Positions 31,458 through 42,894 of a stretch of 64,000 nt of DNA are shown here, piece by piece (the stretch's first letter is position 1; every line of letters begins with the position of its first letter). The translations under genes and the position numbers were made by a program. This DNA is from Branchipolynoe longqiensis. Taxonomy: Eukaryota; Annelida; Polychaeta; Phyllodocida; Polynoidae. Where the stretch lies: assembly GCA_030323885.1 (NCBI GenBank), contig JASIRB010000504.1:1-64000 (forward strand). The letters are read 5' to 3'. Below the pieces are notes generated by a model. That model was given only the letters and a program-made list of their open reading frames with translations. It had not been told where the DNA came from and ran no database searches.

Positions 31458-32751
31458 ATGGCCAACCATCGCGAAGAATGTAGCGTACACGAACTGGATT
31501 TACACGAGCGTACACCTTTGCAAACTTCTGTTGTTTCCAGTGAATACGTCAAACTTAAACCTGTGACATCATTAACAGATAATGCTACAATCGAATTTCA
31601 CATACATAAATCTTCCAAATACACAGATTTGTCAGAAACCGTATTGGAATTAGAAGTCGATATTGTGAAAGCAAGTAACCATGCAACTCGTGTTACGCTA
31701 GCTGATGCCTGTGCCCCGGTAAATAATGTTGGTGCATCCATGTTTAAGGATATTCAAGTGTATATCAATGACTGAAAAATATCTGGAAACCAAGACAACC
31801 ATCCATACAGAGCCTACATCGAAAATCTACTGAATCGTTCAAAAGCGGACAAAAAATATTGGATGTACAATGAAATGTGGCATGCTGACACAAATGGACG
31901 CTTTGACGCAAGAGATGCTACAAACCATGGATTTACTGAGAGGCAAAAACGTGCTATAGATGGGTCAATTACCATGGTCATTCCATTACATATTGATATA
32001 GCACACCAACACAAACTGCTTCCAGCGAGCACAGACATTCACTTTAGGCTAATGCGAAGTTCCTCCGCTTTTTGCCTAATGGGTGAAGAATTCATTCCAT
32101 TGATAAAAAATGCTTCATTAAGAGTTCGGCAAGTCGTGGTATCTGCAGAAGTTGCACTTGTTCATGAAAAAGCCGTATCGGGTACACCATTTGTGTATCC
32201 AATGCAACGCACAGAAACTATCAGCCATGTTATCCCCACCGGAAATCACAATGAAACATACGTTTTATCAAATAGTGGTCAACTTCCAACACAAACCGTT
32301 ATCGCGTTTGTGGACAATAATGCATTTATTGGCAAAGCCACCAAAAATCCTTTCAATTTTGAAAACAAGTCCATCACAAGTCTTCAATTAATCATGAACG
32401 AACAACAATTTCCATCAGATGCGTTTTAAACCAGATTTCCAACGAAATATGTACGCTCGTGAATTTGATGCCCTTTACAGAAACTTGGGTCAAGTTAATT
32501 GTGATGGAAACTGCGGTATTTCTTATAAGGCATTTGCTGAAGGTTACGCACTATTCGTATTTGATCTAACTCCGGACAGATCGAACAATATGTGTCAAAC
32601 AAACTTACTTAAGAAGGGTCAACTAGGTGAAGAAATCACTTTCAATAATGGATTAACCGCTTCAACAAGTCTGGTCAACTACCTGGTTTACGACAACACT
32701 CTCTACCTAACTCAAGACAGGCAACCCGTCACGGATTATCACTTGAGCTAA
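31458..32751 (+). pseudogene. Polinton major capsid protein (double jelly-roll)
   Basis: About 430 codons of the family annotated in nematodes as F54H12.2-like. Recognisable blocks are the N-terminal TSVVSSEYVKLKPV and FHIHKSSKYTDL, the APVNN...MFKDIQVYIND strand, HPYRAYIENLL, the LHIDIAHQHKLLP block, and the C-terminal MYAREFDALYRNLG. Breaks are a TGA at 31773-31775 and a frame change in a T run near 32425. The ATG at 31458 follows a spacer with a TATA-like ATATAAAATATACATAT (31437-31454). This protein would build the hexagonal capsomers. Confidence 0.85.
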
Positions 32752-33209
32752 ATGAACGCGGCAACCATCGCAAGGCTTTTGAACCAAACACCCTATTGCA
32801 AAAACAAGTTCCTGGGTGTCTTTCCCGAGGACTGCATACCTGTAAATCCCAAGGCAAACACTTGTTTCATCGCTAATACTGATTTAGCCAAAAGCCCGGA
32901 ACACATTGGATTGCATTTTACGTTACCTGTATTAAACGAGTCTATTACTTTGATCCTTATGGCTTACCACCTTTAAAAGCTCATAAACATTTCAATGATT
33001 TTCTAAAACAATCAAAATACAAATGGTTGTATAACAAAAAACAATTACAACACATAACGACTTCAACTTGTGGAGCTCACTGTATACACTTTATTTGAGA
33101 AACATGTCAGACAGGCAATCCAAAACAAACTGTACGCAAAATGACTCAAAAGCCGCTATTAAATGACTTGATAGTAATACACAACCTGATCAACTATCGC
33201 AAGTATTAG
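32752..33209 (+). pseudogene. Polinton adenain-like cysteine protease
   Basis: The ATG at 32752 directly follows the capsid stop. The N-terminal part has FLGVFPEDCIP and CFIANTD, standard for Polinton/adenovirus maturation proteases. After a frame change near 32938 the sequence continues with FDPYG and, near 33065, CGAHC containing the catalytic cysteine; a TGA lies at 33098-33100. The histidine site reads GLHF instead of the usual G-x-H-W. It would process capsid precursors; this copy is inactive. Confidence 0.8.
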
Positions 33210-33251
33210 CATTGCACAAAAATGCATTAATAACAGCAAAAAACAAAATAT

Positions 33252-33767
33252 ATGTTGAAACGAAAAGCAATTACACAATACGAAAAAGACTTGAAAAACT
33301 GTGAATTATGTGGTGGAATAAAACCGACACCATTTTACTCGGGTTATCTGCTGAAAAAATACGACAACCGAATTCAGAAGGAAGTTGCCGCAATGAAGAA
33401 ACAAGAAAAAAAGAAGAAGTCGATTGTGCATTTTGATCAAACTGATTTAGACTCTGATTCTGAAACTAATATCAAAATATTTCAGAATTGGTCTAAACAA
33501 ACCAAAAACATGATGGTTCCAATCGAATTATACAAAGCAGATTTTTATGATCGTGAATTACGTTGCTTTTCAAAAGAAATGAATGCTGATATCATACAAC
33601 AATTGACTAATATATCTACATTGGTAACAAATATGGCAACTTCTTCTGCATATGTAACCACTACTGCAAGTACAATTTCCAAGCGTAAAAAATTACCTAC
33701 TATGTGTGAATTAAATTGTATTGCAACAAAAGCTGAATCCTCTGATTCTGATGAATATTATATTTAA
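33252..33767 (+). CDS. unknown Polinton protein, 171 aa
   Basis: Intact frame with a CELCGG zinc-like pair at about residue 17-22, a Lys-rich coiled-coil-like stretch (about 40-60), a Ser/Asp patch and an acidic C-terminal end. I recognise no family. It is the last gene before the right inverted repeat, with an AATAAA at 33788 likely serving as polyadenylation signal. Confidence 0.55.
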   Translation: MLKRKAITQYEKDLKNCELCGGIKPTPFYSGYLLKKYDNRIQKEVAAMKKQEKKKKSIVHFDQTDLDSDSETNIKIFQNWSKQTKNMMVPIELYKADFYDRELRCFSKEMNADIIQQLTNISTLVTNMATSSAYVTTTASTISKRKKLPTMCELNCIATKAESSDSDEYYI

Positions 33768-33946
33768 AAACTTGTCATTGTCATTTGAATAAAAAAAAAC
33801 AATATTGTGTAATTCTGTCTTCTTGTGTTCTTTCTTTTAAAGTCTAAATGACATCAGCAATGGATTAGATCAGTACCAAATATAACTAAATTACAAATCA
33901 ACACCGGATGTCATACATTTCCGGTTTCAGTTTCAGTTTGGCATTA

Positions 33947-34733
33947 TGGTCGATGTTTATAAAACCACCGCTATAACCACCGAAACACGTGGCAATGTTT
34001 ACAAAAATGGCAACCTTTGTTTACAAACCACACACCAACCACCCCCAAAGCACGTGGCATTCGGCTTAAATCGCCCGCCAAAATTCAAAATTCACAAAAC
34101 GCATGTGGCCATGTTTACAAACCCCCCACTAACCCCCCAAAAGCACGTGGCAATGTTTACATTACCCCCACCAACCCCCCCCCAAAAGCATGTGCCAATG
34201 TTTACAAAAGGAGACAAAATGGTCGCCAAGTCGCGTTCGTATCTGTCAATCAGCCAAAAATCAACATTCGTATCTGTCAATCATCCGAATACTCAACGCT
34301 CATTGGCTGAAACCAAAATAGGCCACGCCCCCTTTTGTGGGGGTGCACACACACACACACACACATTCGGAGCCAAGATTTTCGGCAAAAACGAGCCAAA
34401 AAGCCTTATAGTGTTGCAAACCAGGGGTACCGCAGCCATAGACCCAAGCATTAAGGGGAGAATGGCACTTGGGACGAAATTTTCTAGGTCACCCCCCCAC
34501 ACTTGACATAGTTTCTTCTAGCCTTATTTGGGCATAGGCATGACCTAGATACACAAATTAACATAAATTAAACAAATGCAGCCTTCCTATTGGCTGAAAG
34601 AAAACACCCTCCCACCCGACGACCCACCCTGGACGGTCACGTGATCAAATACTCGACGCTGATTGGCTGAAATTTTCTGATTTTCCGCCCCATAGGCTAC
34701 TATACGTTAAATATGTCCTAGAGTATTACTACT
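33947..34733. repeat. Polinton right terminal inverted repeat
   Basis: 787 bp, inverted copy of 7973-8748, with five TGTTTACA sites (complement of the TGTAAACA sites on the left), a (CA)n run at about 34347-34366 and a 10-bp insertion relative to the left copy near 34615. The 186-codon frame seen across it is a by-product of the tandem modules, not a gene. Confidence 0.95.
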
Positions 34734-34739
34734 CATATG

Positions 34740-35124
34740 ATGATGTACGCACTTTGTGTCATGCACCAGGTTATTTGGATCTTGTGCCCACACTCTTTGG
34801 ATCTTGTGCCCACACTCCTATTAATAGCAATTCTAGTAAAGGATACATAATAGTTCGATTACAACAGTTTCTTTTGACATGTTGGTATGCATTTCACTTA
34901 ATTGAATATATTCTTGAATAATAATTATCAAAATACACTTGTATAAATACACGTGTACCGTCATTTAGTAACAATGAGAACTCTTAATTTGAACAGTTGA
35001 TCTAATTTACTTTATATAAAAATATCTGAACCAAAGATTAAATAAATATAAGAGAAGCTAATTTCCTTCAGGTTTTAAACAGATTTAGGTTGGAGATCAT
35101 GCTTGCTTGATTAATATTTACTGG
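34740..35124. other. flanking DNA with a short duplication
   Basis: TTTGGATCTTGTGCCCACAC is present twice in tandem near 34775-34818. Otherwise AT-rich without recognised features. Confidence 0.6.
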
Positions 35125-36440
35125 GCCGCGACCTTTCCGAACTTTATGGCCGCCCGCATCCCCTTCCCTCCAAGCTCCACATCTCGAACTGGAGGAAGGC
35201 TCTGGCCGACCACCCGGACACCACGCTGGTCGACCAACTTGAGTTTGGGTTCCCCACTAATTACTCTGCTTCAAGGCCCCCCACGCCCACCTTCCACAAC
35301 TACTGGGAGGACCTCCCCCACGCCCAAAACATCACTGAGTATGTTGGGGAGGAGCTCGAGCATGGTGCACTCGTTAGGCCCTTTGAAGTTCCCCAATCAT
35401 GATTCGGCCGAAATCGACACCTGACAAGAGCGTATCATCATTGACTTCTCCTACCCTCTTGGGAAGAGCATCAATGCAGTCATCGATCTCCAGCACATGC
35501 TCCTGGGTATAATAGGCCGGTGGCGACCCTGCCCCCTTCGATTATCAAGACTATCAGGTCGCCCTCGCAGGCCGTCATCCTCTTCGTCCCGGCCCTGCCT
35601 GGCTCCCCTTGTGCCTGGTTCAGGCCTGGTCACAAGTCCCCACCCCTTCTGATGCCCCGGAGTTCATCTGCCACACGTAGGCGCCTTGGCCCCGTAGATG
35701 CTGACACCAATGATGCAGCAAGCCCTCGCGGAGGTGGGGGTCCCGGAGGCGTCAAGGTTCACTCTCCACAGCCTTAGTCGGGGGCAGCGCAGGCATGCAC
35801 AACAAAATGCGTCGACCTAGTGGCAATAATGGTGCAGGGTACCTGGGAATCATCTGCTCTCTTCAACTACGTCCCCTGCCTCGCCACCTCTGAGGCCTCT
35901 CGAGCCTTAGGCCTGTGCTTTGGGTCGGCTCAGGTGGCCTCAGAGGTCCCAGCGATCGAGGAAGGTTCCCTCGACATCGATGCTATCGACTGATTCCCCT
36001 CGTTGTGCCTGTCATGTAACTGTTTCCTGTAATAAACATTAACCTTCCTTCCCACTCAGTCTACAGCTTCCCTTATTCGAAACGGTGCATAATTTCCTAA
36101 TTGTGGTTGATTCGATGAGGGGAGACGGGTACCCACCACGACCCCAGCGGGAAAGACAAACATCAGTGACCTACAGACCTCCACCCCTACAACACCATTC
36201 GGATTCGCTTGACTATTGAGATGGAACAATTTACCACACCCACCCACCCTCTTTTTAAAGGACTACTGCCTAGGGGTCAACTCCGGCGGCCTAAGAGTTC
36301 TCAGCGATCGAGGAAGGTTCCCTGGACTTTGAGGCCGTCGACTGATTTCCCCCATTGGGCCTGTCATATAACTGTTTCCTGTAATAAACATTCACTTTCC
36401 TTCCGACTCGGTATCTGGCTTCCCTTATTCGAATCACTGT
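35125..36440 (+). mobile_element. internally deleted GC-rich DIRS-type element with duplicated 3' repeat
   Basis: The left part (35125-35400) encodes, through frame changes, the segment before the RT palm (LEFG..TNYS, HNYWEDL and EHGALV blocks). From about 35550 to 35990 it encodes the C-terminal catalytic part of a tyrosine recombinase (PALPGSP, RFTLHSL box with the second conserved Arg lost). RT and RNase H between them are missing. The 3' end with its AATAAA occurs twice (about 35930-36082 and 36288-36436), separated by about 200 bp, which fits B1-A2-B2 split repeats. A GTTTCCTGTAATAAACATT motif is common to both copies. Confidence 0.65.
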
Positions 36441-37296
36441 AATCTCCTTATTCACAGTAGTCTGATTACCAGAAGATTCTGCTAGAATATTAATGGGGTG
36501 CTGGCTTCTTTCGTGTGTCCTTGTAAGTCGCTCTATAATTCACTTATATATTTATGTGCATTGGGATTGCAAGCCGCTTGTTGTGCTGGTGCCTCATGTG
36601 GCATGTATATTTAATATGTTCCTTAAAGGTCTAGTCACCTGGGTTACCCAAGAAATTTGGTAAAAAAAATTAACTAATTCAGACAAAGCAGGTGAAAAAA
36701 TATATTTGTTGCATTGTTTATATGTGTTATACATAGTACATTAGTAAAAATATACATTAATGCTCAATATTTAAGTTTATTGTACATTGTTGGCAGGAAG
36801 TTAGTTGCGTATGTAGGGCAACTATATGAAATGTAATTGGAACTTCAATGGCGCGCACTGTAAGCGAATTTCAAGATAGGAAGTTGCGATTATAAATTCT
36901 AATGCCCTAACATGTGCAGTATAAGTTCCCGAAATATTACACACATCACACTAAGTTTTTTACAAACTTTTATGCCCCTCAATTATCCTCAATTTTGGAG
37001 AATCGACCAAGTATTGTTTAGGATGGAGCCTAAGTCCCCGCGCTCACATTCCTGACCGCCTCGACTCATTTAAGGCATATGCACCAAGTCTCCTATCGTA
37101 TGTATTCCTGTGTCCGATATATTAACCATTCCTCTGTACCTGTGACATCATTGCATACACTGTGTCATCAGATAGGGAATATCAGATTTTACCACAACTA
37201 ATGATAAATTACTGTCAACTACATACACCTCACTGATAATTCTCCATTCTGCTACTTATAATTCGGTTGCACTCCCTATACTACTACTTAATGACT
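36441..37296. other. AT-rich intergenic DNA, nothing recognised
   Basis: No frame or repeat that I can assign. It ends with the target duplication ACTTAATGACT (37286-37296) of the SINE. Confidence 0.5.
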
Positions 37297-37650
37297 GACC
37301 AGACGGGGTGGCCGAATGAGTAGAGTGTCCATCTCCTGTTTTGGGAGATCGGGACATCCGAACCCATAAGTTTGTGGGTTCGAATCCTGGTCGAGTCAAA
37401 CCAATGACTTAAAAATTTATACTTGTCACTTCCTAGCCTTGTGCTCGGCATTCTTAGGATAGGGCAAGGACTGATTGGCTCAGTGTCAGGATAATGTGAG
37501 TGAGTGGGATATCAGATCATGGTGCTAGCGGGCTATTTCCCAATGGGGCAGCACTATAAATTCGCCATCAGTGCGCACTGTCACAAGTCGGTACCCACCC
37601 TGATATGACCTTAGATGTTGCTAGGACGTAAAACAACAACAAGCAAACAA
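37297..37650 (+). mobile_element. tRNA-derived SINE with 11-bp target duplication
   Basis: The head carries an A box (TGGCCGAATGAGTAGAG region, 37310-37327) and a perfect B box (GGTTCGAATCC, 37378-37388), with a long variable arm as in tRNA-Leu/Ser. A unique central body with GGATAGGGCAAGGACTGATT follows, and the tail ends in AAAACAACAACAAGC. ACTTAATGACT flanks both ends (37286-37296 and 37651-37661). It depends on a LINE for movement. A tRNA gene is excluded by the body and target duplication. Confidence 0.9.
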
Positions 37651-37779
37651 ACTTAATGACTACATAGAACAACTTGGTCAGTAAAGACGAAAAAGCAGTT
37701 GACCTAGGGTTGAGCCTTGTGGAACGATGATCATTATAGACCTGCTCATTGTTGACTATAGTACAGGTTCTAAACCTGA

Positions 37780-40040
37780 TTCGAATGAGGGAAGCCAGAG
37801 ACCATGTGGGAGTTTAATGGGGGTTTATTGAGACAAAAGGGGTACAGGTTTATGGTACATCGAAGGGGAGATCAGTCCACGTCATCCAAGTCGAGGGAGC
37901 CTTCCCCGATCACCTGGACCTCAGAGGCCACCGGAGCCGACCCCTACGAAGTAGTCCTTAAAAAGAGGAGACCCAAAGCATAAGGCCCTCAGGGGGCCTC
38001 TGAAGGGCCAGGCAGCAGACATAGTTGAAGATGGCAGTGGACTCCCAGGTCCCTTGCACCATTAGGGTGTGAAGTCGGTGCCTCTCATAGCACAGGCCTG
38101 CATGGCCCCGCCGGAGGCCGTGGAGGGTGAACCTTGAGGTCCCCTGGACCCCAGCCTCCACAAGTGCCTCCCGCAGCATCAGGGTCAGCATCTGCGGGGT
38201 GAAGGCAAATGAATGCCGGGGCATCCGATGGGGTGTAGGGGGGCCTGCTGGATGGCCCAGGACCAGGCCCAGACCGGGCAAGGGCTTGAGACGGGCAGGG
38301 CTGGAATGAAGAGGGTGGCAGCCTGCGATGGCGACCTGTTGGTCTTGGATGAAGAGATGGCGATCCGGTGTCTGCTGGGCTGAAGTCCCCCATTCATTGT
38401 GGGAGGGGAAGAGGAGGCTGGACTGGCACATCAGGGTGAAGAAACATATGATGCTTGCCGCCCAGGGGCCACACCAGGTGTGCCTGGGCGCGGAAGTATC
38501 TGTGGATGTGGGTGACCATGGCAGGGTGTATTGAGGGGCCGCAGCACACCAGGGCGGAGAAGAGCCCCCCCCCCTCCCTTCCTCAAGGATGAAAGTGGTC
38601 TCCGGGGAAAAAAGCGGAAATGCTGATATTCTCCCATAGGTTTAGCATTGTAAGGGAATTGTGGAAAAATACCGGAAGTCAGGTCTCAACTAGCCTTGTT
38701 GTGATTGCATTATCGCCCACATCTAACAGTTTCTTGCTTAGGTTTTATGTTCTAACTACATCTGAGTTCATATGAGAATGGGATTCAAACCACCCAACTG
38801 TTGTCCTATACATCCCATCTTTTGGAATTTTGTTTAAGGTTAATCGGTGGATATAAGCAATCCCATGAGCACATGCCGGAGAACGCGTTGGCGACCGAGG
38901 ACGGCGAGGGCAGGAGACGGTGGAGGTGCGCGACATCGTTGGGGGACGGCTTCAAGTGACCAACATAAGTCAAAATCCTAGCCTGCCGATCGTAGTTCCT
39001 CCAGGTCCCTGGTGACAGTGCCGCATGGTGCAGTGACATCAAGTGAGCGTGTGCATGCTCGTCGAAGTCTGGAAAGATCAGCAATCATGGGAGAAAAGCT
39101 TGGGTGTGTGGTTACCCTAATCCGAGTAATGGATAAGTGCCATTCCCTACGGACATAGTCAAAGGCCACCCTGTGGAGTGGGCTTGGCTGAGGGCATTGG
39201 CCAGGAGCAAATCAACACAAGGCTTGTGCCCAATCGAGATGGTGAATGACCTGAGCACTGCGAGGAGCCAGAGTTCATGGGCGCACGTGCCCAGGGTGAT
39301 GTCAGTGGCATGGCCCGATTCAAGGGCGCGTGCTGAAGCGGCGTTGCCGTTGCTGGCGCTAATTTTGCAGCCGGAGGCCACTGTCGGCCTGAGTGTCTGA
39401 ACTGGGAGGATGAGGTTAATGGCCTTGAGCTTGCTAATGGTGGGGTACACTGCCATCATGCAGTCATCATAAGCCCCGGAGAAGCGGCGCTCCGGGGAGA
39501 AGGCTCCCTCACCGGTGAGGCAGGAGTCACACTCGATGGTCCATTTGGGCCACACCGAGCGGGTGGGGGGGGGGGCAGCAGGTAGATGCCGTTTCCTTGT
39601 GAGGCATAGTTGTGAAACCCGCGGATGTCCTTCCGAAGGTCGGGGTCCACATTGGACAACAGAGGGGGGGGGGAAGCGACCATAGGCTCCGGAGGACCCG
39701 GCACATGAACTTCCAGGCCAACAGGCTGCAACTACTGATTTGGGCGAATTTCCCAATCCGCCTCTGGAGGGCCTTCCTAGTTAGGTAGGGGGGGCCAGCA
39801 ATCGCACTCCATGACCACCTCGTTGAGCCTGGCCTGTGGGATGTGGATGATCATCTGCTGGAAGTGGACCTCGTAAGGCGCCATAAGCTCATCGAGGCCT
39901 CGCTGTCAGCGCAGTCGTCAATGTAGAGCATGGAGAAATACTCCCCTCACTCTAAGATCCACGAGATCGTGGACACCACATGGATGCACGCAGCCCCCGA
40001 GGTCCGGAAGCCGAAGGGAGAGATGGGCGATGTCGATGTG
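37780..40040 (-). mobile_element. degraded GC-rich DIRS-type element (RT end, RNase H, recombinase, 3' end)
   Basis: On the minus strand, from right to left: RT end with YIDD-like LYIDDCAD (about 39930) preceded by an SPFGFRTSGAACI block; RNase H (39756-39112: WTIECDSCLTGEGAF, CAHELWLLAVL, LLANALSQAH); recombinase N-terminal domain (39084-38850: HHAALSPGTWRNYDRQ); recombinase catalytic part (38431-37958: RFTLHGLRRG, GTWESTAIFNYV); then a 3' region with AATAAA and the TTCGAAT-type end near 37790. About 200 bp of AT-rich sequence (38640-38848) interrupts the recombinase. Many frame changes make it inactive. Confidence 0.75.
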
Positions 40041-40339
40041 ATTGTCGACTATTACGCAGAAGAGTAGGATGGAGAGGGATCTGCCCCACAGGGCACCAGC
40101 GGCGGTGGCGGTATGCAAATCAGGGGAATCCCCTTGGCCGTCGCTGCTGGAGGGTGAGTGTGAGGGGGGGCAGAGTCCGTTGCCGGGGCGCTGCCGGAAA
40201 CCGGCCAGGGGATTAAGGGGAATCCCCAGGGCAGCCCCGCCCAGGGGAAGCCATGTGGCTCCCCCGCAAGAGTGTCAACACGGGTGTTGCCATGGATGCC
40301 GTGTGTAATGTATCTACAATCAAAGGTCAGAGGTCACAC

Positions 40340-41657
40340 CCAGGTAAGGGCTGAGGCATGGTGGGTATGTTATGTATTGTACTGTGGCTCGACGGCCGGG
40401 AACCATGCTGACGGGAATGTTAAGCCAGTCAAAGTGTCGGCTTGTGACGTATTCGGGGCAACGGATCACACCACTGGGTCAGACGGACTTACAGGTGCGG
40501 GACCAGATGCTACAGTTCCAGATCACTAAGAGTGGATGTGCTATCCTGGGAAAGGATGCATGTGTCAGACTACGCATCATTTCACGCATTGACAGCATCC
40601 GTGCGGAGGACGACGGTGACAACAACAAAGCAGCAAAAATGGTAAAAGAATTTCAGGATGTGTTCACTGGTTTGAGAACAATTAAGGTGGAAGCTAAAAT
40701 TCATGTAGATAGCAGTGTTCAGCCTGTAATAGATCCACCTAGGAGAATTCTGCATGCCATTGAGGATAAAGTCAGAAAGGAATTAGACAGAATGCTTGAT
40801 TTAGGAGTAATTATTGAGGAAACTGAACCGACTCCATGGGTAAATTCTATAACAATAGTGAAGAAAAAAGATCAAATCTGTGTGTGTCTAGACCCGACAA
40901 AATTGAACAAAGCTTGTCCTACAAGAACAATAGAGGAAGTGGTTGCGAACCTAGACGGCGCTAAATACTTTTCTGTGGTGGATGCAAAAAGCAGGTACTG
41001 GCAAATTCAACTGGACACGGAGAGTTCAAAACTATGTACGTTCAACACACCATGGGGACGGTTCAGATACACTAGGTTGCCTTTCGGCATAAAGACAGCT
41101 GGTGATATTTTCATCTATGAGATGAACAAAATCTTGCATGGTCTAAAAGGCGTGAATGTAATAACCAATGATATCTTAGTATATGGTAGTTCAGTGCAGG
41201 AGCATAATGATAATCTACAAGCAGTCCTTGAACGAGCAAGACAGGTGAATTTGAGGTTGAATCCAGACTAATCGACAATATGTAGGTCCAGTGTCGAGTA
41301 TGTAGGTCATGTCATTTCCGAGAAAGGCATAACACCCAATAAGGAGAGAATTCAGGCAATAACGGACATGCCCACACCCACAAACAAACAAATCGGTGCA
41401 GCGTTTTTTGGGAATGATAGCATATGTAGCGAAATTTATACCAAAATTGGCAGAGATAAAAAGCCTCCGCGCATTCTAACGAATAAAGAAACCGCTTGGC
41501 CCAGGGAAACTGAACAAGAATGGGCTTTTCAGAAACTCAAAAGCATGATTACGCATGCACCTGTTCTTCGGTTCTACGATGTAAGCAAAGTAGTGACACT
41601 TCAAGTAGATGCATCCAAGTCGGGTCTTGGAGCAGCTCTATTGCAAGAAGGTTGTCC
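40340..41657 (+). pseudogene. Ty3/gypsy pol fragment (protease end, RT, RNase H start)
   Basis: This is a diverged relative of the intact element at 49783-55047: RT blocks PTPWVNSITIV, CLDPTKLNKA, FNTPWGRFRYTRLPFG and the connection to RNase H (LQVDASKSGLGAAL) match in order. The catalytic ITDD of the intact copy reads ITND here, a loss of one essential Asp, five or so codons are deleted after LNKA, and a TAA falls at 41269-41271. Similarity stops at about 41657, where a GC-rich DIRS-type sequence begins. It lacks gag, integrase and LTRs. Confidence 0.85.
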
Positions 41658-42670
41658 GATATCCCGGAGGCGGCCGTTTCATGGGACAACCCCCCCCCCC
41701 CACTGCGCCCCGGCCAGGAGTGCCGAACCCGCGCACTCTCCTCCGAGACCCTCCCCCCCACGCCGCCAGGCTATCGGGTGCCGACAACAACGCCGAGAGC
41801 GGGACTACTCCCGCTACCGTAGCCCCCGGTCTACGGCAGAGGAAGCCGTCAGGATCATCGCGGCCGTCGCGGAAGCAAAGACGTTCTCGAGGAAGAAAGG
41901 TATTTCCTCTAAATATCTTTTCCCCTATGATTTGGTCGAGCGGGGAAACGAGGGCAAATCGGTCAAGAAAGGCGAAGCAACACGCGAGGAATACACCCTC
42001 GGCCTCAAGCGTCTGGAAACCCAACGGGGCTTCCCGTCCCACGCCTTGGCAGCCCTCTCGGCCCACCAGGAAGCCATGGCCCAGGACAACTGCACGTTGC
42101 CGTGGAACATTGTATGCCGCTATTCGGAAGAAATTTTTACACGGATCGCCGACGGCCGCCTTCCTCGGGGGTGGCGAGACCAGGCAGCCATCACGGCCGT
42201 ACGCATCGAGGCCGTACGCAGGTGCCGGCCCCATCTGACACCCCAGCCTTCATGTGCCACACAGGCACCCCACTCACCCCTCAGCTACTGACCCCCATGG
42301 TGAGGGAGGCACTCGCGGAGGCTGGCGTCCCAGAAGCCTCACGCTTCACACTCCATGGCCTTTGGCAGGGGGCCGCCCAGGCGTGCGCTGCGTGCGGCGC
42401 CGACCTGGCGGCCATAATGGCCCAGGGCACTTGGGAGTCGTCGGCTGTGTTCGCGATTACGTCCCTCGCCTCGCCCCCTCTGAGGCCTCCCGAGCCTTAG
42501 CGCTTTGTTTTGGGTCGGCTCCGGCAGCCTCAGAGCCTCCGGCCATCCAAGACGCCCCTCTCGACATCGACGAGATCGACTGAGAGACCCCCACTGTGTA
42601 ACCCTCCCTCACTGTGTTAATAAATATTTCTACTCCCACCAGGTCTCCGGCTTCCTTACTCGAATCACTA
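41658..42670 (+). mobile_element. internally deleted GC-rich DIRS-type element (gag domain joined to recombinase end)
   Basis: The left part encodes the DIRS gag-like domain (SSKYLFPYDLVERG, KKGEATREEYTLGL, IADGRLPRGWRD; about 41860-42200). Close to 42225 the sequence passes directly into the recombinase C-terminus (RFTLHGLWQGAAQA at about 42340, GTWESSAVF at 42430), followed by the 3' end with AATAAA (42620) and the TACTCGAATCAC terminus near 42665. RT and RNase H are missing. In the recombinase box LWQG replaces LRRG, so the active-site Arg is lost. Confidence 0.7.
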
Positions 42671-42894
42671 TTTTAGGGTCTTTCGTTGAAGGCTGCAAAA
42701 ATGTCATTAACCATAAAAAGCAAACTTAAATTAATTAGACTTGAGATTAAAACTTGTTCAAGAGATGATGGACCCTCCGGTTAAATTTTAAAATATCAGA
42801 CAAATCCAAAACCACCAGTACTACTGCTTTATTGGAATGCATTGATCTCATATAATTTCGTTTCCCAATATTAAAGCTCTTTCCCAGTCAACAA

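Larger units (their letters stand above)
7973..34733. mobile_element. Polinton/Maverick element, 26.8 kb, complete ends
   Basis: The element starts AGTAGTAATACTC at 7973 and ends with the exact inverse at 34733, agreeing with the 5'-AG...CT-3' ends of Polintons. It is flanked on both sides by the 6-bp target duplication CATATG (7967-7972 and 34734-34739). Terminal inverted repeats are about 780 bp. It encodes the Polinton hallmark set: protein-primed-type family B polymerase, packaging ATPase, integrase, minor and major capsid proteins and adenain-like protease. Later insertions (LINE, PAT/Ngaro-type element, DIRS fragment) account for about 8.7 kb. Most core genes are broken, so it is not autonomous now. 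Polintons behave as self-synthesising transposons and are regarded as integrated virus-like elements. Confidence 0.95.

Noticed and set aside
31773..33100. Alternative genetic code (TGA as sense) for the Polinton
   Set aside because: TGA stops occur in the capsid, protease and integrase genes, but TAG and TAA stops and many frame changes occur too, so ordinary decay explains them.
33946..34506. 186-codon open frame
   Set aside because: It lies wholly in the Polinton inverted repeat and reflects its tandem modules; the left repeat shows the same in other frames.
37297..37400. Possible tRNA-Leu gene (A and B boxes)
   Set aside because: The tRNA-like head continues into a 250-bp body and tail and is flanked by an 11-bp target duplication; a second copy exists at 47975-48207. 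It is a SINE.
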